Positions 9,852-18,875 of a stretch of 64,000 bases of DNA are shown one piece after another. The translations under genes and the position numbers were made by a program. Every line of letters starts with the position of its first letter. Position 1 is the stretch's first letter. The stretch spans positions 1 to 64,000 of the forward strand of contig NZ_JHWH01000007.1 of NCBI RefSeq assembly GCF_000622145.1, read 5' to 3'. Origin of the DNA: Paracoccus yeei ATCC BAA-599 (GTDB lineage Bacteria > Pseudomonadota > Alphaproteobacteria > Rhodobacterales > Rhodobacteraceae). Under the pieces are notes generated by a model. It ran no database searches, was not told the DNA's origin, and saw only the letters and a program-made list of their open reading frames with translations.

Positions 9852-10482
9852 AACAGCTTGCTATTTCGGCTTTACACAAGATATTGTGGACGGGCGCAAA
9901 GCTGCGTCTATGGTATGGGGTTATCCCCAGATCCAGCAGCGCCTGCCGATGTGCCGGCGTCGGATAACCGGCGTTGACGTCCCAGCCATAGCCGGGATGC
10001 TGTTGCGCCAAATCCACCATGATCCTGTCGCGAAAGACCTTGGCGATGATCGAGGCGGCGGCGATCGACAGGCAGCGCGCATCGCCCCCCACCACCGCCT
10101 GCCCCGGCAGGTCCAGGTCGCGCGGCAGCATGTTGCCGTCGATCAGCGCCACGCAGGGCCGCCGGCGCAGCCCCGCCAGCGCCCGGCACATCGCCAGGTG
10201 CGAGGCGCGCAGGATGTTCAGCCTGTCGATCTCCTCGACGCTGGCATGGGCCACGGCCCAGTCGCAACGGGCCATGATCGCCTCGGCCAGCAGGGCGCGG
10301 CGGGAAGGCGTCAGCTTCTTGGAATCGTCCAGCCCATCCGGGATGCAGCGGATGTCCAGGATCACCGCGGCGGCCGTGACCGGCCCCGCCAGCGGCCCGC
10401 GCCCGACCTCGTCCACGCCGGCGACATGGCGCGCACCGCGCAGGATCGCGTCCTGCTCCAGCGTATAGTCGGGCCCGCTCAT
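9850..10482 (-). CDS. rnhB: Ribonuclease HII
   Basis: A 210-residue endonuclease that nicks RNA:DNA hybrids, including single ribonucleotides in DNA. The start of the fold reads VAGVDEVGRGPLAGPV, with the catalytic Asp-Glu pair, followed by DDSKKLTPSRR, ALIDGN and the C-terminal SIAAASIIAKVFRDR. All four usual acidic positions appear to be present. It follows allA on the minus strand with a 4-base ATGA overlap and precedes ccrM by 86 bases. Confidence 0.95.
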
Positions 10483-10958
10483 GCGGTGATGGTCACCGGG
10501 GCGATGGCGACCTCTTCAAGGTTCAGGCCCTCGCCCTCGCGGTCCACGACCAGGAAATCGGCCGGCCGGTCCAGGGGCGTCAGCACGCCGTGCCAGACCC
10601 CGGCGCGCAGGTTCACCCCCATGCCCGCGGGCACAAGGAAGGCCAGCGGCGCACCGGGCCGCCCGCCTTCATCCGGGGCCACGATCGACAGCCAGGGATC
10701 GGGCCCCAGCGGCACGAAGGCCTGGCTGCCCAGCGGATGGCGTTCCAGCAGCGTGCAGTCATAGGGCAGGCTCACCGGCTCGGACCGGAAGATCGAGAGG
10801 ATCGCCTCGCCCCCCGACCGTTCGACGGTGGCAAGCGCGTGATGCCGCTCGCAGCGGCCGGCGTTGATCATCTTGGTGGGCGCCTCGCGCGGGGTCAGCA
10901 ACTCGCCGAAAGGGGCGAAATCCTGCGCGGTGATGGGCTGGGCCTTGATCGTGCTCAT
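10479..10958 (-). CDS. allA: Ureidoglycolate lyase
   Basis: A 159-residue cupin-type enzyme that splits ureidoglycolate into glyoxylate and urea in purine (allantoin) catabolism. Typical segments are ITAQDFAPFGELL at the start, INAGRCERHH, ERHPLGSQAFVPL and AGVWHGVLTPLD, which carries a metal-ligand-type His. No other allantoin genes are in the window. It is translationally coupled to rnhB, an association that looks incidental. Confidence 0.9.
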   Translation of the reverse strand: MSTIKAQPITAQDFAPFGELLTPREAPTKMINAGRCERHHALATVERSGGEAILSIFRSEPVSLPYDCTLLERHPLGSQAFVPLGPDPWLSIVAPDEGGRPGAPLAFLVPAGMGVNLRAGVWHGVLTPLDRPADFLVVDREGEGLNLEEVAIAPVTITA

Positions 10959-10959
10959 G

Positions 10960-11012
10960 CTTCTTTCTTGTCCAAATATCCCGCGGGGGTCCGGGGGCGC
11001 GAAGCCCCCGGC
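10960..11012. repeat. Intergenic repeat with stem-loop, copy 1
   Basis: The element starts CTTCTTTCTTGTCCAAATATCCCG and carries a perfect 8-bp hairpin (10991-10998 pairing with 11004-11011). The same conserved 5' part recurs at 38333-38355. It lies at the 3' end of the minus-strand MFS gene, where it could act as a terminator or mRNA-end structure. From memory, very similar sequences occur many times in Rhodobacterales genomes. Confidence 0.6.
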
Positions 11013-11019
11013 GCCGCGC

Positions 11020-12210
11020 TCACAACCGTTCCATCCGTGGCAGGAAGACCGTCAGCAGTCCCATCAGCGGCAGGAAGGAACAGATCTTGTAGACGAACTC
11101 GATCCCCTTCGCATCCGCGACCACGCCCAGGACGGCGGCGGCGATCCCGCCCATGCCGAAGGCGAAGCCGAAGAAGATGCCCGCGATCAGCCCCGTCCGG
11201 CCCGGCACCAGTTCCTGCGCAAAGACCACGATGGCCGGAAAGGCCGAGGCGAGGATCAGCCCGATGATGACCGTCAGCACCCCCGTCGCCACCAGTCCGA
11301 CATGGGGCAGGGCAAGCGTAAAGGGCAGGATGCCCAGGATCGAGAACCAGATCACCTTGAGCGGCCCGATCCGGTCTCCGACCAGCCCGCCCAGCATCAC
11401 GCCCCCTGCCATGCCGGCCAGGAACAGGAACAGCATCAGCTGCGCCTGCTGCGTGCCCAGCTGGAACTTCTCGATCAGGAAGAAGGTGTAATAGCTGGAG
11501 ATGCTGGCGGTATAGATGTTCTTGGTGAAGGTCAGCAGCGCCAAGACCAGGATCGCCGCCATCACCCTGCCCCGCGTCAGGCCCGGCAGGGCAGCGGGCT
11601 TGGCGCCGCCGGCCTTGCGCCGGCCCTCGGCCCAGGTGCCGATGCGCCACAGGATCGCCGAGCCCAGCATCGCCATGGCCGAGAACAGCGCGATCGAGGG
11701 CCGGCCCAGCGGCACCACCACGAAGGCGGCCAGCAGAGGGCCTAGGGCCGTGCCGAAGTTCCCGCCCAGCTGGAACAGCGACTGCGCCGTCCCGAAGCGC
11801 CCGCCCGAGGCGACGCGCGCCACGCGCGAACTTTCCGGGTGGAAGATCGACGATCCGACCCCGATCAGCATCGCCCCGGCCAGCAGCACCCAGTACTCAT
11901 GCGCCAGCGCCAGCATCAGAACGCCCACCACGGTCGCCCCCATGCCCACCGCCAGCGAGCGCGGCATCGGGTTCTTGTCCGTCACCGCACCCACCACCGG
12001 CTGCAGCAGCGAGGCCGTCACCTGAAAGGCGAAGGTCATCAGCCCGATCTGCCAATAGGACAGCGCGAATTCCTGCCGCAGCAGCGGATAGATCGCAGCC
12101 AGCATGGACTGCATGATGTCGTTGATCATGTGGCACAGGCTGATCGCGACCAGCACGGCCCATGCCGTCGTTGCGGGGGCAACGCCCCGATAGGATGTCG
12201 CGTCGGCCAT
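11020..12210 (-). CDS. MFS transporter, fosmidomycin-resistance-like
   Basis: A 396-residue major facilitator with about 12 hydrophobic helices in two halves joined by a basic loop near residue 200 (EGRRKAGGAKP). The opening CHMINDIMQSMLAAIYPLL, the early DKNP loop and IGVGSSIFHPESSRVA match the Fsr (fosmidomycin resistance) branch. It is probably a drug or small-molecule exporter; the substrate is unknown. It is divergent from a GntR regulator across a 260-base gap with a palindrome, so the regulator may control it. Confidence 0.82.
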   Translation of the reverse strand: MADATSYRGVAPATTAWAVLVAISLCHMINDIMQSMLAAIYPLLRQEFALSYWQIGLMTFAFQVTASLLQPVVGAVTDKNPMPRSLAVGMGATVVGVLMLALAHEYWVLLAGAMLIGVGSSIFHPESSRVARVASGGRFGTAQSLFQLGGNFGTALGPLLAAFVVVPLGRPSIALFSAMAMLGSAILWRIGTWAEGRRKAGGAKPAALPGLTRGRVMAAILVLALLTFTKNIYTASISSYYTFFLIEKFQLGTQQAQLMLFLFLAGMAGGVMLGGLVGDRIGPLKVIWFSILGILPFTLALPHVGLVATGVLTVIIGLILASAFPAIVVFAQELVPGRTGLIAGIFFGFAFGMGGIAAAVLGVVADAKGIEFVYKICSFLPLMGLLTVFLPRMERL

Positions 12211-12337
12211 TGACCAAACCTCGTGCAGATCGGCGGGACATTCCTCCTCGGTGCCGCAATTGTCAACTCGCCCGCCACGGTGCGGGGGATTTAGGCGGAC
12301 AGGGGTCTTGACCTCGACCCCCCATTAGTCTCAAAAA

Positions 12338-12355
12338 GTGAACCGAACAGTTCAC
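12338..12355. promoter_or_regulatory. Palindrome, candidate operator between MFS and GntR genes
   Basis: GTGAAC, a 6-base spacer and GTTCAC form a perfect inverted repeat in the divergent gap, 128 bases upstream of the MFS start and 115 bases upstream of the regulator start. A TTGACC hexamer lies at 12308-12313. The symmetry and position fit a dimeric repressor site for the adjacent GntR protein. This is inferred from sequence only. Confidence 0.4.
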
Positions 12356-12470
12356 ATTGTATCAGGCGACAGTCCTGCCTCCGCGATGCATTCGCCCGGA
12401 TTTTCAAAGCGAAATCGCAGATAGACCGAGTTTCCTTTCATAGCCCCCTCCGCTGATTGGCAGTCCCGAT

Positions 12471-13220
12471 ATGTACGAATCCCCTTCTCCGTCCGTCCCC
12501 TCCTCACCCGTTTCCCTGCTTGGAAAGAAGCGCAAGGGCATGACCTGGCAGGCCGTGCAGGATATCGTCCTGGAGCGCATCCAAAGCGGCGTCTGGGCCG
12601 AAGGCGCGCTGATCCCGACCGAAACCGAGCTTGCCGCCGAACTGCAATGCGCGCGCGCCACGGTGAACCGCGCCATGCAGGCCCTGGCCGAGACGGGCGT
12701 GGTCGAGCGCCGCCGCAAGGTCGGCACCCGCGTCGCCATCCATCCCAGGGTGCAGCTGGTCCGTTCGCTTCTGCGCCGCGAGATCGAGACGGCGGGCCGC
12801 GAATACGGCTATCGCCTGATCTCGGCGCAAGAGGACCAGCCGCCCCCGGACGTGGCCGCCGCCATGCTGCTGCGCACCAGCGAGACGCTTTTGCGCAGCC
12901 GGTCGCTGTTTCTGGGCGACGGCCAGCCCTATTGCTGCGAGGAACGCTGGACAAACACCTATTCGGCCCCGGGCCTGAGGGCCGATGTGCTCGAGACCAC
13001 CAGCGCCTGCGAATGGCTTCTGGGGCATGTGCCGCTGAACCGGGCCTCGACCTCGCTGGGGGTGACGCTGGCCGACGACAAGTTGATCGCCCCCGCCCTT
13101 GGCGTCCCCGTCGGCGACCCGGTCCTGATGCTTGAGCGACTGGAATGGCTCAACAATATGCCCGTGTCCCATTACCGGCGGTATTTCCCGCCGGACCATC
13201 GGTTCGAAGGCGAGGTCTGA
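12471..13220 (+). CDS. GntR family transcriptional regulator with UTRA domain (HutC/FarR type)
   Basis: A 249-residue regulator. The N-terminal winged helix covers about residues 24-90: IPTETELAAELQCARATVNR, then LAETGVVERRRKVGTRV. The C-terminal UTRA ligand domain follows (TLLRSRSLFLGDGQPYCCEE, then VGDPVLMLERL and VSHYRRYFPPDH). UTRA domains bind small metabolites and release the repressor. No hut genes are near, so the ligand is unknown. It probably controls the divergent MFS exporter. ATG at 12540 (TWQAVQD) is a plausible later start. Confidence 0.85.
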   Translation: MYESPSPSVPSSPVSLLGKKRKGMTWQAVQDIVLERIQSGVWAEGALIPTETELAAELQCARATVNRAMQALAETGVVERRRKVGTRVAIHPRVQLVRSLLRREIETAGREYGYRLISAQEDQPPPDVAAAMLLRTSETLLRSRSLFLGDGQPYCCEERWTNTYSAPGLRADVLETTSACEWLLGHVPLNRASTSLGVTLADDKLIAPALGVPVGDPVLMLERLEWLNNMPVSHYRRYFPPDHRFEGEV

Positions 13221-13322
13221 TCCGCGACCCGGGGCGGCCCAACCTTGGCTTGCCTTGCGCGGGCCAAAGGGTCAAAGCTTTCCCCAACGACAAGAAACCA
13301 AGCAAGACGACCGGACCCGAGC

Positions 13323-14960
13323 ATGTTCCACAGCACCCTAGCCGGCGCAGCGATGCGCCTGACGCTTCTTGCGGCGACGATGCTGCCTGCGGCGGCCGTG
13401 GCGCAGCAACCGATGATGCTGCTGGAATCGAACCCGCCGCCGCGTCCCCCCGCGCGCGCCGCCGCGGTGACCGCCACGCTGCCCGCGCAGACCGCCGCCA
13501 CCCCTGCCCCGCCCGCCACCGCCATCGGCACCACGCCCGCCGGCACGGCCGAGCCCGGCCCCCTGGCCTCGATCTCGGCGGCCGAGATCGAGACGGCCAC
13601 CTACACCGGCGGCGACCTGCCGCCCGGCCAGTCGGCGCTGACGGCCAAGGTCCAGATCCTGCTGGACCGTTCGGGCATCTCGCCCGGCGTGGTCGACGGC
13701 TGGCGCGGCGGCATGAGCGAAAGCGCGATCAAGGCGTTCCAGCGCCGTGCGGGCCTGCCGATGACCGGGCGGATGGATTTCGCGGTCTGGGACCTGCTGC
13801 ACGGCTTTGCCGCCGAGCCGCTGACCAGCGCCTATACGATCGCCCCCGAGGATGCCGAGGGGCTGGTCGACCGCATCCCGACCGACTATGCCGAAAAGGC
13901 GGCGATGACCTCGCAAGGATACACCAGCGTTCTGGAAAAGCTGGGCGAGCGGTTCCACATGGACGAAAAGTTCCTGGCCAAGCTGAACCCCGGCATGGCC
14001 TTCCGCCCCGGCGAGACGATCAGCGTCACCATGCCCGCCAAGCCGATCCGCGCCACGGTCACGCGCATCATCGTGGACAAGCAGACCCGCCGCGTCGCCG
14101 CCTATGATGCGCGCGGCAACCTGATCGCCGACTATCCGGCGACGGTCGGGTCGTCGGACACGCCCTCGCCGCACGGGACGCATGTGGTGAACGCGGTCGC
14201 GCTGAACCCGACCTATACCTACAACCCGCAGCGCAATTTCAAGCAGGGCGACAACGACCGCGTGCTGATCGTGCCGCCCGGCCCCAACGCGCCCGTGGGA
14301 AATGTCTGGATCGACCTCAGCGAGCCGACCTATGGCATTCACGGAACCCCGACGCCGTCGCAGCTGTTCGTGAACCAGTCGCACGGCTGCGTGCGGCTGA
14401 CGAACTGGGATGCGTGGGAACTGGCCCATATGGTCAAGGCCAAGGTGACGACGGTCGAGTTCCTGGACCCGGGTGTCAGCATCGCCGACGTGACTGGAAC
14501 GACGCCCGCGCCCGATGCGGCGACGGTCCTGGCGACCAGCGTGATAGCCGCGACCCGGCCGCCGATGCGCTCGGCCGGCGTCCTGGCGCGGGCGGCGTCA
14601 AGCGCCCTGCCTGCCACGGCCGTCGCGGCGACCGGAGCCGTCGCGGCCGCTGCCGCCATCCCCGACCCTGCGGAACCCGTCCCTGCGGCGCCCGCTGACC
14701 TCGCACCAGCCGCCGCGGATGCTGCGGCCGGGCCTGCCGTTCCGGCGCCCGCCGCGCCTGCCGATCCCGCCCCGAGCCCCGGCGCCGTCAGCCTGTCCGA
14801 GGCGCTGGCCCGGGCCGAGGCGCTGGCCGACGAAATGATCGCCCGGCAGGCCCCGCAAACCGCGCCGGAGGAGCCCGAGTATCCCTCGGACGCGCCCGTG
14901 CCTGCGCGGGTGCTGCCCCCCGCAACCGTTGTCCCCGCAACCCCTGCACCGGCGCGATAG
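13323..14960 (+). CDS. L,D-transpeptidase with peptidoglycan-binding domain
   Basis: A 545-residue exported enzyme predicted to crosslink peptidoglycan or attach proteins to it. An N-terminal signal sequence (RLTLLAATMLPAAAVAQ) is followed by a peptidoglycan-binding repeat (ALTAKVQILLDRSGISPG to FAVWDLL), then the YkuD domain with HGTPTPSQLF and the catalytic HGCVRL motif (Cys about 356). The last 140 or so residues are Ala/Pro-rich low-complexity sequence. The ATG at 13323 is chosen because it places the signal peptide at the N-terminus; an upstream start at 13245 adds 26 polar residues. One base separates it from the next gene. Confidence 0.88.
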   Translation: MFHSTLAGAAMRLTLLAATMLPAAAVAQQPMMLLESNPPPRPPARAAAVTATLPAQTAATPAPPATAIGTTPAGTAEPGPLASISAAEIETATYTGGDLPPGQSALTAKVQILLDRSGISPGVVDGWRGGMSESAIKAFQRRAGLPMTGRMDFAVWDLLHGFAAEPLTSAYTIAPEDAEGLVDRIPTDYAEKAAMTSQGYTSVLEKLGERFHMDEKFLAKLNPGMAFRPGETISVTMPAKPIRATVTRIIVDKQTRRVAAYDARGNLIADYPATVGSSDTPSPHGTHVVNAVALNPTYTYNPQRNFKQGDNDRVLIVPPGPNAPVGNVWIDLSEPTYGIHGTPTPSQLFVNQSHGCVRLTNWDAWELAHMVKAKVTTVEFLDPGVSIADVTGTTPAPDAATVLATSVIAATRPPMRSAGVLARAASSALPATAVAATGAVAAAAAIPDPAEPVPAAPADLAPAAADAAAGPAVPAPAAPADPAPSPGAVSLSEALARAEALADEMIARQAPQTAPEEPEYPSDAPVPARVLPPATVVPATPAPAR

Positions 14961-14961
14961 G

Positions 14962-15804
14962 ATGCTGCGGGCCGCCCTGCTTGGTCTTCTGCTGACAGGG
15001 TTGGCCGGCCCGGGCGGCGCTCAGGACAGCCCACCGGCCCCCCGACCCGCGGCCCCGGCGTCGGAAAGCCCTCGGCCCGAGGCGCGGCCCGAGCGGACCG
15101 AGCCGGACACCCTGCCTCTCGAAAAGCCCCAGCCCGCACCCCAGCCCAAGGCACCCGCGCCCCCTGCGCCCGTTCCCGTGCCCGAGCCGATCCCGGAACC
15201 ACAGGGGCCGCCCGCCCCGCCGCTGCGCGAGACATTGCGCGAAAGCGACTTTGTCCATTCCGTCTGCCTACTGGACCTGTCGCTTCTGGGCGCGGTCTAT
15301 GACGAGCCCGCGCCCGTCACCGACCCGGTCCAGCGCGATTGCGGTATCGCGCGGCCGATCCTGCTGCATGCGCCCCTGCCGGGGATCGAGATCCCGGGCG
15401 GCGCCCTGATGCGCTGCGAAACCGCCTGGCATCTGGCCCATTGGCTGCGCGACTTCGTGCGCCCGGCTGCAGCGACGCTGGGCCAGCCCCCGCTGACCGC
15501 GCTGGAGCCGGGATCGGCCTATCAATGCCGGGCGACGGTGGGCGACAAGGACCGGGACCTGTCCGAACACGCCTTCGGAAACGCGCTGGACATTGCCGCC
15601 TTCCGCTTCGCTGACGGTAGCCGGATCGAGATCCGGCCCCGCGACCGGGACGGCGACCGGGAGGCCGCCTTTCAGGCGGCGGTCCGGGGCGCGGCCTGCC
15701 TGCACTTCACGACTGTCCTGGGCCCTGGGTCGAATGCCGCGCATGGCGACCACCTGCACCTGGACATCAAGGCGCGTTCGGGCGGCTGGCGGCTGTGCCA
15801 ATAG
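14962..15804 (+). CDS. Extensin-like C-terminal domain protein
   Basis: A 280-residue secreted protein: signal peptide (RAALLGLLLTGLAGPGGAQ), a Pro-rich spacer to about residue 85, then the extensin-like domain. Key segments are ALMRCETAWHLAHWLRD, LSEHAFGNALDIAAFRF and AAHGDHLHLDIK; the His/Asp pattern resembles that of D-Ala-D-Ala-type metallopeptidases, so a cell-wall role is likely. Function in bacteria is not established. The ATG at 14962 lies one base after the L,D-transpeptidase stop, suggesting a two-gene cell-wall unit. Confidence 0.82.
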   Translation: MLRAALLGLLLTGLAGPGGAQDSPPAPRPAAPASESPRPEARPERTEPDTLPLEKPQPAPQPKAPAPPAPVPVPEPIPEPQGPPAPPLRETLRESDFVHSVCLLDLSLLGAVYDEPAPVTDPVQRDCGIARPILLHAPLPGIEIPGGALMRCETAWHLAHWLRDFVRPAAATLGQPPLTALEPGSAYQCRATVGDKDRDLSEHAFGNALDIAAFRFADGSRIEIRPRDRDGDREAAFQAAVRGAACLHFTTVLGPGSNAAHGDHLHLDIKARSGGWRLCQ

Positions 15805-15810
15805 GCACGT

Positions 15811-16542
15811 CTAGCGGCGGGCCCGGTCCAGCTGCAGGTAATCCGGCTTGAACCGGGCCATGTGGGCCAGCCGCGACCAGTTCAGGATCTCGACCTGCTG
15901 GCCGGTCCAGCGGATCAGCCGGGCGTCGCGCAGGTCGCGGACGGCGCGGTTGATGTGGATGGGCGTATAGCCCAGGATGTCGGCCAGTTCCTTCTGCAGC
16001 AGGGGCAGCGTGAAGACGTGGTTCTGCGCCGCCCCCACGCTGGCAAGCCGGGTATAGATCTCGCACAGAAGATGGGCCAGGTGCGCGCTCGAGCGCAGCG
16101 AGGCCGCCGCCACCAGCCATTGCCGGTGGACCGCCGCGTCGATCACGGTGGACATCCACAGCAGCCGCGTCAGATGGGGGAAGTTGACCGTGATCTCCTG
16201 CAACTCGTCATGGTCGATGAACTCGACCTCGGATGCGCCCATCGAGACCACCTCGTGGTCAAGACACTCCAGCACGAAGCTGTGCAGGTCCACGAAATCG
16301 CCGGGGACATGCAGCGCCGTGATCGCCCGTTCGGTCGGGCGGTCGTTCAACATATGCTGGCGGGCCGACATGCCGCGCAGCATCATGCAGCTTTGCCGGG
16401 GGGAAACGCCCTTCGGCACGATGATCTCGCCCGGCTTGAAGGCCGCATGGGTGGTCTTGATCGCCCGCAATCTTTCCAGGTCCGACAGGCTGAGTTGATC
16501 ACGGCGTTGCAGGTATCGCACGAAATATTCAGTAATTGCCAT
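15811..16542 (-). CDS. Crp/Fnr family transcriptional regulator
   Basis: A 243-residue regulator with an N-terminal cyclic-nucleotide-binding-like domain (FKPGEIIVPKGVSPRQSCMMLRG, here cited in two parts: FKPGEIIVPKG and RQSCMMLRG) and a C-terminal helix-turn-helix (LPLLQKELADILGY, then IHINRAVRDLRDARLIRW). It lacks the N-terminal Cys cluster of a true FNR, so direct oxygen sensing is unlikely. ATG at 16542 is preferred over TTG at 16554, because a GAGGGA Shine-Dalgarno sequence sits between them. Its target genes cannot be told from the window. Confidence 0.85.
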   Translation of the reverse strand: MAITEYFVRYLQRRDQLSLSDLERLRAIKTTHAAFKPGEIIVPKGVSPRQSCMMLRGMSARQHMLNDRPTERAITALHVPGDFVDLHSFVLECLDHEVVSMGASEVEFIDHDELQEITVNFPHLTRLLWMSTVIDAAVHRQWLVAAASLRSSAHLAHLLCEIYTRLASVGAAQNHVFTLPLLQKELADILGYTPIHINRAVRDLRDARLIRWTGQQVEILNWSRLAHMARFKPDYLQLDRARR

Positions 16543-16668
16543 GTCTTCCCTCAATCGAGCCGCAGGAGATTGTCAACTCGTTCCAAGGCGCGCAATCTGA
16601 GTTGTAACGTCTTAACTTACATCAATGCCCCTTCGTTTCGGCGATCGCGCACTTTCTTTCCCTCCGGC

Positions 16669-17988
16669 TCAGCGCGGCGACGGCAGACCCAGGGTTTCGG
16701 CCAAGGCGCGAAAGCTTTGCCGCGCATCCGGGCACTTGCGGGTGAAGAAAACGTCCAGCCCCGGGTAAAGCCGGACGGCCTCGTCCAGCTTGGGATCGGC
16801 GCCCGAGGCGTAAAGCCCCGCGCGAATCATCAGCTCGGATTCCGCATAGGTGCCCAGGGCGTCGCGAGCCTTGGCGATCAGCGCGTTTTCCTGCGCGCTG
16901 GCCGCATGCGGCAGCGAACGCGAGACCGAGCGCAGCACATCCACCGCCGGAAACCGTCCGCGCTCGGCAATGGCGCGGTCCAGCACGACATGCCCGTCCA
17001 GCACCCCGCGCAGGATGTCGGCGACCGGCTCCTCCATGTCCGATCCGGCGACCAGCACGCTGAAGATCGCGGTGATGTCGCCCGAACCCTGCGGACCGGG
17101 GCCGGATCGTTCCGCCAGCGACATGATCAGATGTGAGGTCGAGGGCGGAAAGCCGCGATAACTGGGCGCCTCGCCGGCGGACAGCGCGATCTCGCGATGC
17201 GCCTCGGCAAAGCGGGTGATCGAATCGGCCAGGAACAGGACGTGCCGGCCCTGGTCGCGGAAGTGTTCGGCCACGGTCATCGCGGCCCAGGCGCAGCGCC
17301 GCCGCATCAGCGGCGACTGGTCCGAGGTCGCGGCGACCACGACGGCGCGGGCCATGCCCTCGGGGCCCAGGGTTTCCTCGACGAACTCGCGCAGTTCGCG
17401 GCCGCGTTCGCCGATCAGGCCGATCACCACCACATCGGCGCTGACCCCCTTGGCCAGTGCCGAAAGCAGCGTGGACTTGCCCACGCCCGAGCCCGCGAAA
17501 AGCCCCATCCGTTGGCCTCGCACCAGGGGCAGGATGGTATCGAAGACCGCCAACCCGGTGTTCAGGCGGGCCCCCAGCCGGTTGCGGCTGGCGGCCGGCG
17601 GGGGCGGGCTGCGAAAGCCGCGCTCACGCGTGCCGCCGGCTAGGGGCCGCCCGTCCAGGGGCTGGCCGAAGGGGTCGATGATTCGCCCGATCCAGGCGTC
17701 CGCCGGGGCCAGCACGGGCGCGAACAGCAGTTCGACCCGCGTCCCGATGGACAGCCCGTCGGTCGGCCCCTCGGGCAGGACGGCCGCGGCATCGGGCAGC
17801 AGGGAAACAACCTCTCCGAACAGGGGCGCGCCGGAAGCCGTTGAAAAAATGACCCGATCCCCCAGGGCCGCGTGACCGTTCAGTCCCGCGACCAGGATGA
17901 TGCCCCCCTGGATCGCGCCGACCCGCCCGAAATAGCGCGCCAGCCGCACCTGCCGCAACCGCGCTGCGGCCGATCGCATCCCGTCCAT
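16669..17988 (-). CDS. fliI: Flagellum-specific ATP synthase FliI
   Basis: A 439-residue AAA-type ATPase of the flagellar type III export apparatus; it drives entry of rod, hook and filament subunits. The Walker A motif GSGVGKST is at about 166-173, preceded by MGLFA. Further marks are VIGLIGERGRELREFVEE, LFLADSITRFAEA and the TTR-like PPSTSHLIMSLAERSG segment. Length is normal. It is transcribed away from flgB across a 97-base gap that must carry promoters for both arms of the cluster. Confidence 0.95.
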   Translation of the reverse strand: MDGMRSAAARLRQVRLARYFGRVGAIQGGIILVAGLNGHAALGDRVIFSTASGAPLFGEVVSLLPDAAAVLPEGPTDGLSIGTRVELLFAPVLAPADAWIGRIIDPFGQPLDGRPLAGGTRERGFRSPPPPAASRNRLGARLNTGLAVFDTILPLVRGQRMGLFAGSGVGKSTLLSALAKGVSADVVVIGLIGERGRELREFVEETLGPEGMARAVVVAATSDQSPLMRRRCAWAAMTVAEHFRDQGRHVLFLADSITRFAEAHREIALSAGEAPSYRGFPPSTSHLIMSLAERSGPGPQGSGDITAIFSVLVAGSDMEEPVADILRGVLDGHVVLDRAIAERGRFPAVDVLRSVSRSLPHAASAQENALIAKARDALGTYAESELMIRAGLYASGADPKLDEAVRLYPGLDVFFTRKCPDARQSFRALAETLGLPSPR

Positions 17989-18049
17989 TCCCGTCCCCCT
18001 TTTTTCGCCCCAAGCGGGCAGCTCGAAAGGGTTTCTAAACCTATTGGAG

Positions 18050-18064
18050 TTAAGACCCGGTTAT
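18050..18064. promoter_or_regulatory. CtrA-like box upstream of flgB
   Basis: TTAA, seven bases and TTAT (18050-18064) match the CtrA consensus TTAA-N7-TTAA at 7 of 8 positions. It lies 21 bases before the flgB start in the fliI/flgB divergent gap. CtrA control of flagellar genes is known in alphaproteobacteria; use of this site is inferred. Confidence 0.35.
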
Positions 18065-18085
18065 CGGAACTGAGGAGAAACCTCG

Positions 18086-18472
18086 ATGTTTGACCGAATC
18101 GAAACCCTGCGGATGGCCAGCGCCCTGACCGCGCACGCATCGGAACGGCAGAGGCTGATCGCCCGGAACGTCGCCAATGCCGACACCCCCGGCTTTCGCT
18201 CCCAGGACCTGGGGCGCTTTGCCGAAACCTATCGCTCCGACGTGGCGACGGAACTGCGCGCGACGCAGCCCGGCCACCTGACCGGCATCACCTGGGGCGG
18301 CGACGGGCGGCCAAGGGACGCCGGGGGCGAGCCTGCGCCGAACGGCAACACCGTCTCGCTTGAGGACGAGATGATCCGCACCGCCCAGGCGCGGCGCGAA
18401 TTCGACCTGTCGCTGGCCGTCACCCGCTCGTCGCTGTCGATGATCCGCACCAGCCTTGGCCGGAGGGCGTGA
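18086..18472 (+). CDS. flgB: Flagellar basal-body rod protein FlgB
   Basis: A 128-residue proximal rod subunit. The N-terminal rod signature is LIARNVANADTPGFRSQDL, and the C-terminal half ends in a helical RTAQARREFDLSLAVTRSSL segment. It opens the plus-strand flagellar operon, preceded by GAGGAG and overlapping flgC by one base. The usual FlgB length is about 130 residues. Confidence 0.92.
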   Translation: MFDRIETLRMASALTAHASERQRLIARNVANADTPGFRSQDLGRFAETYRSDVATELRATQPGHLTGITWGGDGRPRDAGGEPAPNGNTVSLEDEMIRTAQARREFDLSLAVTRSSLSMIRTSLGRRA

Positions 18473-18864
18473 TGACCGAGCCCCTGTCCGCCACCGAAAT
18501 GGCCGCCTCGGGCATGCGCGCACAGGCGATCCGCCTGCGTCATGTGTCGGAAAACATCGCCAACGCCGATACGCCCGGCTATCGCCGCAAGCTTGTGACC
18601 TTCGAGGAGCAGATGGATTTCGGCCGCAGGACCGGCGCGGTCGAGGCCAGTCCGACCCGGCTGGACCAGCGCGAACCGCCCCAGGTCTATGACCCCGCCA
18701 ACCCGATGGCGGACGAGAACGGCTATTACGACGGCTCGAACGTCGATCTGGTGGTCGAGGTGGCCGACGCCCGCGAAGCCAGCCGCAGCTATGAGGCGAA
18801 CCTGCGCGTCTTTGAACAATCCCGCCAGATGGGCAGCGCCCTTCTGGACCTGATCCGCCGCTGA
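18472..18864 (+). CDS. flgC: Flagellar basal-body rod protein FlgC
   Basis: A 130-residue proximal rod protein. The N-terminal heptad region carries the rod motif VSENIANADTPGYRRKLV, and the C-terminus ends in the conserved ADAREASRSYEANLRVFEQ. The ATG at 18472 overlaps the flgB TGA (TGATG); a GTG three bases earlier is also in frame. It is followed by fliE after 11 bases, the standard rod gene order. Confidence 0.93.
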   Translation: MTEPLSATEMAASGMRAQAIRLRHVSENIANADTPGYRRKLVTFEEQMDFGRRTGAVEASPTRLDQREPPQVYDPANPMADENGYYDGSNVDLVVEVADAREASRSYEANLRVFEQSRQMGSALLDLIRR

Positions 18865-18875
18865 AGGGGACGACG

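Noticed and set aside
12352-12954. Minus-strand 200-codon frame overlapping the GntR gene
   Set aside because: Arg-rich shadow with no ribosome binding site; the GntR frame has clear HTH and UTRA motifs.
16600-16640. FNR-like half-palindrome (TTGAT-N4-GTTAA on the minus strand) upstream of the Crp-family gene
   Set aside because: Only one half-site matches the FNR consensus well and the regulator lacks FNR cysteines, so it is too weak to annotate.
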